From assembly GCF_004193775.1 (NCBI RefSeq), contig NC_041011.1, positions 16,462,201-16,526,200 on the forward strand: a stretch of DNA of 64,000 nucleotides. The letters are read 5' to 3'. The translations under genes were made by a program, and so were the position numbers. The DNA is from Glycine soja. Lineage: Eukaryota > Streptophyta > Magnoliopsida > Fabales > Fabaceae. How positions within the stretch are numbered: position 1 is the first letter of the stretch; each line of letters starts with the position of its first letter. Of the stretch, positions 45,876 to 56,048 are shown in pieces. The notes beneath the pieces are model-generated. The model did no database searches and was not told the origin of the DNA. It was given only the letters and a program-made list of their open reading frames with translations.

Positions 45876-47225
45876 GGTTCTTCTGTTGTATATCCTAAAG
45901 GCTTTGCTATGTAAGGAGTACCCAAGGAATATGCCCTCATCTGCCTTAGCATCAAATTTTCCTAGGCTTTCTTTACCATTGTTTAGGACAAAACATTTAC
46001 ATCCAAAAACATGTAAATGAGAAATGTTTGGTTTTCTATTCTTAAAATGTTCATATAGGTTTTCTTAAGAATGGGTCTTATTAAGGCTCTATTCATAATA
46101 TAACATACGGTGTTGACTGCTTCTGCCCAAAAATATTTTAGAAGTGGTGTGTCATTCAAAAGAGTTCTAGCAATTTCTTCTAGGGCTCTGTTTTTTCCTT
46201 TCTACAACTCCATTTTGTTGGGGTGTCCTAGGTGCATAAAAGTTGTATTCTATGCCATGTTCATCACAAAACATTTCAAAATCATTGTTTTCAAATTCAC
46301 CTCCATGGTCACTTCTGATGGAGATAATTTTTAGATTTTTCTTGTTTTGGATGACTTTGGCAAGTCTTCTAAATACATGAAATGCATCATTTTTATGAGT
46401 AAGAAATAAAGTCCAAGTATACCTAGAATAGTCATCAACAATTACTAATGCATAGTAACTTCCACCAAAACTCATGACACTAGATGGTCCAAACAAATCC
46501 ATGTGCAATAATTGTAATAGTTGAGTAGTAGAAACAATATTTTTAGATTTAAAAGATACTTTTGTTTGTTTACCTTTTTGGCATGCATCACATAACTTAT
46601 CTTTTTCAAATTTTAATTTTGGTAAACCAATAACTAGATCTTTTGAAATTAATCTATTTAGATGATCCATGTTAATATGAACAATTATCTTATGCCATAA
46701 CCATGGATCACAATCTTTACTTAGAAAGCATCTATCATTTTCAGATTTTTGTTTTAAATCAATCATGTAAACATTATTTTCTCTGAAACCTATATGTTCA
46801 ATATCTTTGTCATGCTCATGCTTGATAACACATTTTTCAAAATCAAAAGATACTTTATATCCTCTATCACATAATTGACTAACACTTAACAGGCTATGCT
46901 TTAAACCTTCTACAAGTAACTCATTTTCAATAGGAGTAGAGGAACTCGTACCTATTTTACCGACTCCAATGATTTTGCCTTTGTTGTTGTCTTCATATGT
47001 AACATGTCCACTTTTCTTGGGGGAAATGCTTGTAAATTTTGATACATCTCCCGTCATATGCTTGGAACATCCACTGTTGATGTACCACTTCTTCCTTATA
47101 GATTCTTCTTTGTTGTTTTCATGAGATTTTGTCATGAGACACAAGTTGACTTGGTTTTCATCATGATCTTGGTATAACCTATTCCTGAAAATACTTTTGA
47201 AAAACAAAGAATTTAAAGAGGCCAT
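45876..47225 (-). pseudogene. Copia B protease-integrase with deleted gag
   Basis: The frame 47,225-46,167 starts with the Gag start MASLNSLFFKSIF and jumps straight into the linker before protease, so nearly all of gag is gone. The protease motif reads WYINSGCSKHMTG: the catalytic Asp of DSG is Asn. Integrase has LLHMDLFGP, IRSDHGGEFEN and QQNGVVERK (the DDE residues), preceded by a degenerate zinc site with WHKIIVH and CDACQKGK. A frameshift near 46,195 and stops follow; the C-terminal integrase part is readable in fragments to about 45,880. Confidence 0.85.
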
Positions 47226-47275
47226 GAATCTTGAAGTGGTTAAACTTTCTACAAGATACCTGCTCTGATACCACT

Positions 47276-47842
47276 TGTTGGATCAAGTGGCCTCAGGATA
47301 ATTAAGAAGGGGGGGGGGTTGAATTAATTATTAATGAACCTTTACTAATTAAAAAATCCATCCTTCTTAATTTTAGTAAATTCAATTAGGCTTTTACTAT
47401 AATGTTAAGAAAGTAAAGAACAGAAATAAAAACTTAATCAAAAGTAAAAGCGCTAATTAAAGTGCACAACGAAAATTAAAGAGTGTAGGGAAGAAGAAGA
47501 CAAACACAAGAGTTTTATACTGGTTCGGCAACAACCCGTGCCTACATCCAGTCCCCAAACCAGTATAAAATTCTAAACGGACTGCTTGGGGACTGGATGT
47601 AGGCACGGGTTGTTGCCGAACCAGTATAAAATTCTTGTGTTTGTCTTCTTCTTCCCTACACTTTTTAATTTCCGATGTGTACTTTACTTTTATGCTTTAC
47701 TTTTGTTTAAGTGACATAACTTAGTAGTAAAGCCTAATTGAATTTAGTAACATTAAGAAGGATAAGTTTTAATTAGTCAAGGTACATTAATAATTAATTC
47801 AACCCCCCCTTCTTAATTATTCCGAGGCCACTTGATCCAACA
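47276..47842. repeat. Head-to-head inverted LTR remnants (copia B 5' LTR / copia A 3' LTR)
   Basis: 47,276-47,559 (minus-orientated LTR end) and 47,580-47,842 (plus-orientated LTR end) are inverted copies with about 20 bp between them. Both include GGTTCGGCAACAACCCGTG or its complement and the GATCAAGTGGCC end. The arms are about 260-280 bp and can form a large hairpin. The outer edge (47,842) is the true end of copia A, followed by TCACA. Confidence 0.88.
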
Positions 47843-47847
47843 TCACA

Positions 47848-49117
47848 GCCTTGCATTCTTCTTTGGGATTCTGCTCAGTGTTAGCTCCAAAAGTACTAGA
47901 TGATTTTTCTGCAAGCTGTTTGGCTAGCTGCCCTACCTGGACCTCTAGATTCTTGATGGCTGACTCTGTGCTCTTATGGTTAGTCAATGACAGTTGCATA
48001 AACTGAGCAAGAGTTTCTTCCAACTTTGTTGTTCTCTCATATAAGCTAGGCCCTTGTTGTTGTGGCCTATTAGGTGGCCCACCTTGGTCTTTATTGAACT
48101 GATTACCAGGGTGAGTTCTCCATTGATTATGCTACTAGTTAGGTTGGCCATGTTGTAATCCAGAAAATCCACCTGCATTAAAATTTTGTCTAGGCTGGTT
48201 TCCCATGTAATTAACTTCATGAGATGTTTCTTCAGTGGGAATGCACAAGCCTGACCCATGAGCTCCACCACAAAGTGTGCAACCTGTAACCTGCAAAACA
48301 GATGAAGGTAAAGGTTGACTAGCATGCAATTGAGTTGGCAACTTACTTAGTGTTTCATTTAAAGCATCAAGTTGCTTGGACAATAACTTATTTTGGGCCA
48401 ACAAGGCATCTTGTAATGAATGCTCCAATAAACTCTTATTGGTAGGAATATGAACTCTCTCATGCAAAATTGTGTGGTCACTAGAAACCATATTTTCAAT
48501 TAAGTCAATGGCTTCTTCAGGTGTCTTCAACTTAATTTTTCCTCCTGCAGAAGCGTCGAGTAACTGCTTTGACAGCGGTCGTAACCCATCAATGAAGATG
48601 TTCAGCTGTATAGGCTCTGAAAAACCATGAGTGGGAGTTTTCCGCAGCAAGCTATGGAATCTTTCTAATGCCTCACTCAAAGATTCATCGGGAAACTAAT
48701 GGAATGAAGAAATTGCAGCTTTTCCCTTTGCAGTTTTAGACTCTGGGAAATATTTTTTTAGAAACTTCTCAACAACCTTATCCCTAGTCTTTAAACTGTT
48801 GCCCTAGAATGAATGCAACCATCTCTTGGCCTCCCTAGATAAAGAAAATGAAAACAGGCTGAGCCTAATAGCATCTTCAGGTACACCGACAAGCTTAACA
48901 ATATTACAAATCTCAATATACGTTGCCAAGTGTGAGTATGGATCTTCATTTGGTAAACCATGAAATAAATTGCTCTATATTAGTTGTATCAATGAAGGTG
49001 GGCAAGTTAAGTTTTGTGCCTAAACCTCTGGCCGAGCAACACTTGAGAAATATTGCGGCACCGAAGTACTTGAGTAATCTTCCAAGGTCACTCATCGAGG
49101 TTGCTCTTCATCCATGA
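47848..49117 (-). pseudogene. gag: Calypso Gag, N-terminal and central part
   Basis: On the minus strand the frame starts near MDEEQPR. It contains a retrotransposon Gag domain (IEICNIVKLTGVPEDAIRL, SREAKRWLHSF, KVVEKFLKKYFP) and continues with SLSEALERFHSLLRKTPTHG, KTPEEAIDLIENM, a Cys-poor knuckle (CTLCGGAHGSGLC) and NPKEECKAV, where copia A inserted. Several stops (near 49,096, 48,805, 48,698) make it a pseudogene. It would form the particle shell in an intact relative. Confidence 0.82.
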
Positions 49118-49495
49118 CTTCGGCTTCAAATTCTGCTGTTTGAGATTCCCTGGATGTAGGTGAATTAGAAGATGTTGACTCAGAAAAGTGAGCCTCTTCA
49201 AGGATTGATGCTACTATTCTATCGTGCAAAAGCTTTCTTTTTCTCTCGGTGTTGTTTCTTCAAAAGGTGGCTTCAATTTCTAAATCCGATGGAACCAATT
49301 CACCTGTAGAAGATCTACACATGCAAACACTAATAGGAATAGCAGTTAACCAATTCAAGAAGAAAATAAATTCAGAACTAAAAAAATATTAACAAAAAAA
49401 AATTAATAAATCAAAGAATAATGAATTAATGCCATCAAACTGAACCAAACTTTCCAAATGGAAAAAGTTCCCTGACAACGGCGCCAAAATTTACT
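49118..49495 (-). other. Calypso leader and primer-binding site
   Basis: The reverse complement of 49,470-49,486 is TGGCGCCGTTGTCAGGG, the tRNA-Asp-type primer site typical of Athila/Calypso elements. The rest is untranslated leader with no convincing ORF. Confidence 0.82.
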
Positions 49496-50672
49496 TGTTC
49501 GACCAAAATACTTGTTTACTCCCTCTTTCAAATTGGTATTACTTGTTTTTATATGGGAGTGCTCTTACCGGCAAGCACACCGGGTCGCCAAGTAAAATAA
49601 TTAAAATGGAATGAACTGAGTATCGAACACAGAGAACTTGTTCATTTAGCAAAGTTTCGTTAAGTAAGCAAGCATTTGCAAGCAGAAATTAATGATTGCG
49701 AATTAAAGCAAAAGTATGTTCTATCCTAAGTAAAAGCAATAAATGAGAACAAGTAAGTGTGAAAACAGATATCTAAAGGCGTTGGGTCCTCCTACGGAGT
49801 AAGTTGATGCAATTAAAGATTTTTTTCTAATTAAAGATGTTCCCGTGTTCTATGCTGAGGACAAAAATACCAAATATTGATTCCTCTTGTTGAACTTAGC
49901 CTAATTTAAACAGCATTATACTCACAACATAATAAAGAAAACTAAAACCCTGCACACTATTCCTAGCAATGCAGTTATTCAGTCCCTGCTCTATCAAGTT
50001 CTAAGGAAACAATACATTTCCCAATGCTAAAGTCTCAATGCTCAAGCAACAAGCATGCATACAATAAGCATAGATAGAAGCAGTGAACACATAAAACAAC
50101 CTTAATTAGACATGAAAAAAAGTTTACATCAACTACTCAACAAGAATCCCCAACTGAGTGTTTTAGCCTTTCATGGCAAGGAAGCTCCTTTTACACTGAT
50201 GAGGAATCCAGAGAAATTGCTTGCTTACAAAGGAGTGGGGATGTCTCCTCCACCTCTAGGAATCTCACAATCACTCAAAAACTCACTAATCTCCCTAGAA
50301 GATGAAAACTTCACCCCTTGCTCTGCTCTACGCTCTCTGAAATTCACACTCTGAGTAGTGAGCAGTTCTCTTGGCTCTCTCCCTTGGCTCTGTGCAAATC
50401 AGGCTTAAAAAGGGCTTTCTGATCTCTACGTCGCACTTAGCGCCATTCTCGCGCGTGAGTAACCGAATTTGAGTTTAGCGCCAATCTCGCGCTAAGCCTG
50501 GAAAGCAACAGACGACTAGCTTAGCGAGCTGATAACGCACTAAGCGCGTGCTTGCATAGCAGATGCCTTTCCAGATTCCCCTTTACTCCCTAAGCATGCT
50601 GGTGCTGGGCTTAGCTGCTGAAGCGCGCTAAGCGCATTGATCTCGCTCTGTGCGATGACTCCTTTGGCACTT
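49496..50672 (-). repeat. Calypso 5' LTR, truncated
   Basis: It starts on + with TGTTCGACCAAAATAC and runs to GGCACTT at 50,672, where a Tat/Ogre LTR cuts it; the U3 start is missing. GCGCTAAGC/GCTTAGCGC motifs cluster at 50,425-50,640, as in the 3' LTR. Confidence 0.85.
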
Positions 50673-52235
50673 TGTCGCAGCATGCCCTTTTGCGGGCGTG
50701 GGAGGCGAGGCCAACGTTTATTTGTGGAAAACGTCGGAAAAACCGAAGAAAACCGGTCAAAACGAAAATTCTAAGTTCGGGAGTTGTATTTACGTTCGAG
50801 GAAGGTATTAGCACCTCTCACGTTTGTCTCAAAGGAGAACAGCCTATTTTTTAGAATTGTGGAAATTGTGTTACCTTAACTTTTATTTCTTTTTATTTTT
50901 TGAGGTCGACAAAAGCGGGGCTCTTGCTCCTACGTACCCTCCATCGAAGAGGAAATCAGACCTACGCAGTTCTTTCTTAAGAGTGAATCAAGCGATTCTT
51001 TTTACTTGAAAGGTGATCATTTTAAGGCGTTGGACCTTAAAAATGATCCATTTACTTGGTAAGGAAAACTGAGATAATAAACTTTCAAACCCTTTTTAGT
51101 GACCTTTTTTGTGGACGAGCTTGACTAGGCGAGTTGATTTTAGCCTTAGTTTCACTTTAGTTATTAGTCAATTCAATTAAGAATGAGAAATCCCCAAGAG
51201 AAAATGTCCGATTGATTTTTTCGCTTCATTTTACTAAAAGGTATTTTTTTATTATTATATTATTATTTTACCTCTCTTTTGATTTCCAACGTGGTTACGG
51301 CACGACCGAACGGTTGGAATTCATTTTAACAGAAATTAACGGATATTACAAATCAAATGATCGGTGGAAATTTATTTTATTTTTTGATTAGGCGAGAAAT
51401 GACTTAAATAGATGACTGAAGCACGTCAAAAGGGGGTACGGAAAGTAAATGAAAACGAGAATAAAAGTACATGAAACAAATGGGGACCACCACGGGTACA
51501 TAGAATGAATTGAAAAGCTCGGTTTTGGGGTATTTACCAGTTGACGACCAAAGAAAACGAAGAACGAACGATGAATGTCGAAGAACGGTTGAAAATCTTC
51601 GCATAATTACCCACGGAAACATTACGGAAGCACCTCGCCTTGGATTTTCTTCACAGAAACAATTTTCCTCAGCAATTTTAAGAGAATACGATATGCCAAG
51701 AAGGCTTAACCCCTTCCTTCTTCAATCCTCCCCCTATTTATAGCAAAATAGGGGGGAGCTTGCCACCCATCTCACCCATGCGAGCCAGGTTGCTTCCTCC
51801 AGAAGCAACCGCCTTCTGGAGGAAGAAACTGGAAGGCCCAAATGGGCCTGATTGCTATTTACACCCTCTTTTTTACTAAATGCACCCCCTTTGCTTTTTT
51901 GTGATTCTTTTTCTGTAACGTTACGAAACTTTACGAATTTCGTAACGATACTTATTTTCTTTCCGTAAGGCTACGGAACCTTGTGGATCATATATTTACT
52001 CTTTTTTAGCTTTCGAAGAAGTTACGGAAACTCACGGATTGTGTAACAATAATTCCTTTTGGTTTCCGCCACATTACGGAATTTCACGGATCGTGTAACC
52101 ATGTTTTCTTTTGATTTCCAGCGCGTCTCGGGACTTCACATATTGTGCAACAAAGGGTGCTAAGTATTTCGAAGCGGTCAATCAAAGGTTGCATGCCATC
52201 AAACAATAGTCCCTGGACGAAATCAGGGTATGACA
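50673..52235 (-). repeat. Tat/Ogre-like 3' LTR (minus)
   Basis: Read on the minus strand it begins TGTCATACCCTGATTTCGTCC at 52,235 and ends GGGCATGCTGCGACA at 50,673 (1,563 bp, TG...CA). Directly upstream on that strand is a purine-rich AAGTAAAGAGGGGCAAC, fitting a polypurine tract, so this is the 3' LTR. The TGTCATACCCT start is common in soybean Tat/Ogre-type elements as I remember them. Confidence 0.7.
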
Positions 52236-54388
52236 GTTGCCCCTCTTTACTTACCTTTTATCGGAGATAAGAGGAAAGTAAAGATAAAAACACTGATTTC
52301 GTTCGTCTTTGCCCTTTCCGTGATTAGTCTATGACGACTCTCGTAATACTTCTTCTTTTTTCTCCACAACACAAAAACAAAATACAAAAAACAACAAAAA
52401 CAACAACAACATAATATACATATATACACATGTTTAGCGAAGGAACCAATCGGGAAAATAAAAAAAAACCACATTTCCCAGTCACCGGAGGCTCCGCACT
52501 TGACGGTGGAGGACACATGAACAACACTAGGCAATCAACTCATGGGTCTCCGAAAAAAAGGGGAGAATGGATAATTGCACTAGGCAATCACTTCGCGTGG
52601 CTCCAGACTCATTGGTGGAGGATGCATGAACGACAATCAATTCATGGGGCTCTAAATAAAAGTGGAGAATGGAGAATTGCACTAGGCAATCACTACGCGT
52701 GGCTTCAGACTCATGGGTGGAGGATGCATGAACGACAATCAATTCATAGGGCTCCGAATAAATGTGGAGAATGGAGAATTACATTAGGCAATCACTACAC
52801 ATGGCTCCAGACTCATGGGTGGAGGATGCATAAACGATAATCAATTCATGGGGCTCCGAATAAAAGTGTAGAATGGAGAATTGCACTAGGCAATCACTAC
52901 GCATGGCTCCAGACTCATGGGTGGAGGATGCATGAGCGACAATCAATTCATGGGGCTCCGAATAAAAGTGGAGAATGGAGAATTGCACTAGGCAACCACT
53001 ACGCATGGCTCCAGACTCATGGGTGGAGGATGCATGAATGACAATCAATTCATGGGGCTCCGAATAAAAGTGGAGAATGGAGAATTGCACTAGGCAATCA
53101 CTACGCGTGGCTCCAGACTCATGGGTGGAGGATGCATGAACCACAATCAATTCATGGGGCTCCGAATAAAAGTGGAGAATGGAGAATTGCACTAGGCAAT
53201 CACTACGCGTGGCTCCAGAGTCATGGGTGGAGGATGCATGAACGACAATCAATTCATGGGGCTCCAAATAAAAGTGGAGAATGGAGAATTGCACTAGGCA
53301 ATCACTACGCGTGGCTCCAGACTCATGGGTGGAGGATGCATGAACGACAATCAATTCATGGGGCTCCGAATAAAAGTGGTGGCAGGACCGAATGGTCCAC
53401 CGGTTGTTTTTCCACCTAAGAAGGCAAACATGCTTCCTGCAAAGAAAAATAAATCATTCGCGAGAGCACTATATCTTAGAGAAACAATATACTCATGCCA
53501 AGGGTAATCTTCCTTGTAACCGAAATTGAAGGGCAGGCTGTCAACATTTAGCTTTTAAAAGAACATTCAGGGGAAACATCGGGTTAAGCTGAAACTGGGA
53601 ATAAATCACTCATAGTGTATAAAAAGCTCACACAGGCAAGTGTTTTACCCTAATCCCAAACCATAACTGCACCATGACTTTATTTTGCACACGATTTCCT
53701 ATCGAATCAAAGATCAACACGTACGATCACGGATCAATAGGATTTTCTCGAGGGCAGTGTTTTTGGAGAGGAAGTTGGGTGTTTCGGTCTTTTCCTCTTT
53801 GTTTATGTGGGGCAGGATATCGCCAGTCGAGAATGACTTTGAGTGGGAATCCGAAAGGAAGAACCACCAAAAAATGGGTTTTCCTTTGCCGGCAGTCACT
53901 TACCTTGCCGAAAATTTATTTGGTATGAAGATTTTCTGTTCTCTTTCTTTCATTAATCGGGAATTACTCTGTTTTCCATTGATCTTTTCCTTTATACTTT
54001 CTTTCCATCTTTGATCAGGAATCCTTCTTTTCCTTTCTTTTCATTCTTTTCTTTTGTTCCTTTTTCATTCCTTTCATTGGGAAATCGGGTTTTAGTATTC
54101 TATTTGGTCTCCCTTGAGGAGATTCCACTGTCCTTTGCTTCGAGGGAAAGGATGAGGATTCTTTTTTTGTAGGCCAAGGTTCAAAATAGTCTAAGGTTGT
54201 GTCTCAATGGGGTTTTTTTTATCGTGGGAGCCCGATCTTGATATCTGGGGCAAAACAAATTTGCGTGTCAAGGTGTCGGTCTCGAGCCGAACTTCCATAT
54301 TATTCCACAAGGCAGGTGCAACAATGATGATTTGCAAACAATGTGCAAAATTATTCATGGCCACAGCCAGGTGGGCACTCAAGCATCC
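52236..54388 (-). other. Tat/Ogre-like 3' non-coding region
   Basis: This lies between the polypurine tract and the SIRE1-2 insertion. It holds a 102-bp tandem repeat (52,500-53,384). From 53,385 to 54,388 I see only short frames with no known domain, for example 54,430-54,191 on the minus strand, which runs into the SIRE1-2 LTR. Long untranslated 3' regions with tandem repeats are known in Ogre/Tat elements, which fits. The coding part is not in the window. Confidence 0.55.
52500..53384. repeat. 102-bp tandem repeat, about 8.5 copies
   Basis: The unit anchor CATGAACGACAATCAATTC, with variants, starts at 52,625, 52,727, 52,829, 52,931, 53,033, 53,135, 53,237 and 53,339, exactly 102 bp apart. 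A degenerate first unit begins at 52,516, 109 bp earlier. Because 102 is a multiple of three, frames stay open across the array on both strands (for example 53,354-52,779, minus). These frames are a by-product of the period, not evidence of a protein. Confidence 0.97.
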
Positions 54389-55427
54389 TGAAATTCTGAT
54401 ACTGGGGACAGATGTCGTACAGGATGTCACGACATCACGCTTCAGAACATGCAGATTATATTTGACAGTGTGTACAGTTTAAACAAGTAAATAACACAAG
54501 AGAATTGTTAACCCAGTTCGGTGCAACCTCACCTACATCTGGGGGCTACCAAGCCAGGGAGGAAATCCACTAAAATAGTGTTAGTTCAAGGTCTAACAGC
54601 CACTGTTTACAACCTTCTCACCTAACCACTACCCGTGCGACCTCTACCTAAGAGCCACTCTTAGATATGAGAAACCCCGCTCACTCCCTCTCAATCACAC
54701 TCCCGTGTTTACAATCAAATCAAAAACACACCAGAGATTGCTCTCTGAACAAAAGAGATCAACTCTACACACTAGAGATCAACTCTACACACAAGAGATC
54801 AACTCTATACACTCAGGTCCAACACTTGATGTTAGGGTACCATCAAGGTGGCTCACAAAACACTCAAGTCCCAAAACTCACAAAATAACTCTTCAATCCC
54901 GGACTTGGTACAGAAACCGTGCAGCCTTCGTGTTTATATAGCAGTGAGCGTATCTGGGCTGCAACTGCTTGTGCTGGATGAGATCTATCATTCTTCCTGA
55001 AAATCTGCACTTAAAGATCTAAAAGATACAGTTTGATCTTTTAGTTTTTATCTTTAATCTTTAATCCCTGAACGAACTCTTCTACTTTGAAATTCGAACT
55101 TTAATTATCTTTTAATTCGTTCCTAAAGATAGATCTTCTTATCTCTTGCTAACTGCACAATAATCTGTTAAAGATATAACAGATTCATGTGTCCAGTATT
55201 TTCGGGCAAGATGTCAGGACATCGTATCCGACATCGTGGATCCTGCAGCTTCAATGCTTCATTTGACATTTTATCTTGACTTATGCATTGTGCAGCCCGA
55301 TCTTATTCTTTGACATAACGTTGGACATCATGTGCAGCAACTCCAGCTTTCCTTCATTGTCTAAGTGCTTATGTTTTAACAAAATCTTAGCCAATCTTTT
55401 AAAGCTTAGTAAAGCTAAGCACTAACA
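54389..55427 (-). repeat. SIRE1-2 3' LTR
   Basis: This 1,039-bp LTR has + strand ends TGAAATTCTGATAC and AAGCACTAACA. The U3 GATGTC/GACATC segment is single-copy here. A 20-bp AGAGATCAACTCTACACAC unit is present three times (near 54,749-54,806), unlike SIRE1-1, so this is a different subfamily. The TATA box (reverse complement) is at 54,933-54,940. Confidence 0.93.
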
Positions 55428-56048
55428 ATCTCCCCCTTTGGCAAATTTTGTCTAAAACATACTTAGACACTTCCTGAGCAGGTACGAGCAGTTATGCAAG
55501 TGGGATCAGCAACTTTCATTATCAGAGTAATCAAGCACAGCGGAAATTCTGCAAGTTGCAAATCTACAAGTCTTCTCCAGGATGTCAAGACATCTCACGT
55601 GACATCAGCTTTCTGCTCCTGCTCCCCCTGTCTCCATGCTTACTGCAGCATCTTCTATCAGCTACTAGTCTTTTCCAGGATGTCGAGACTTCTCATGTGA
55701 CATCAGCTTTTTGCTCCCCCTGTCTTCATGCTCTTACTGCAGCATCTTTTATCAGCTAGTAGCTTACACCAATCATCAGCAGCAGTCTCCCCCTCAAAGT
55801 CATATACATACAACTCCCCCTCAAAATCATGAATCATGCGTACATCCTATCCTACTGCCATACATCGTATCAATCATGCATAATACATGCAATACTACTA
55901 CTCCCCCTTTTTAGACATAAATTTGGCAAAAGTAGAATGCATGAGCTTAAGGTGCAAATATTACAGACCAATAGTAACCATTGTTCAAAGGGACATGCCC
56001 CTTTAGCTAATAACAGTAAAAGCAAAAAAAAACATAAAGGTCTGATGA
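55428..56048 (-). other. SIRE1-2 3' non-coding tail with repeated polypurine tracts
   Basis: Complements of AGGGGGAG occur at about 55,428-55,440 (adjacent to the LTR), 55,621-55,631, 55,713-55,722, 55,796-55,806, 55,813-55,822 and 55,901-55,912. They match the tracts of SIRE1-1 in order, with one more copy. Confidence 0.8.

Larger units (their letters stand above)
41965..47563 (-). mobile_element. Copia B: Ty1-copia element with decayed pol (minus), nested in copia A
   Basis: On the minus strand: 5' LTR remnant (47,563-47,276), primer site (reverse complement near 47,257-47,270), a gag start of about 12 residues fused by deletion to the protease, integrase, RT, RNase H, a tail with two polypurine tracts, and a full 3' LTR (43,613-41,965). 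It belongs to the same family as copia A and C. It begins directly after the internal polypurine tract of copia A. The other side is a deletion that removed most of its 5' LTR and most of the copia A 3' LTR. Confidence 0.88.
31635..50672 (-). mobile_element. Calypso/Athila-type Ty3-gypsy element with nested insertions
   Basis: On the minus strand the order is a truncated 5' LTR (50,672-49,496), primer site, gag (49,117-47,848, continuing at 36,955), protease, RT, start of RNase H (to about 34,550), 3' non-coding, polypurine tract and 3' LTR (32,554-31,635). Integrase is missing. Copia A/B lies inside gag (36,961-47,842) and a second Athila-type fragment interrupts at about 32,983-34,530. Coding parts contain stops and frameshifts. 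The 5' LTR is cut at 50,672 by a Tat/Ogre LTR, so the element's own target duplication cannot be tested. Confidence 0.85.

Noticed and set aside
52779..53354. 191-codon open frame (minus) as a repeat protein
   Set aside because: It is open only because the DNA unit is 102 bp, a multiple of three; the opposite strand is open as well and there is no start context or known domain.
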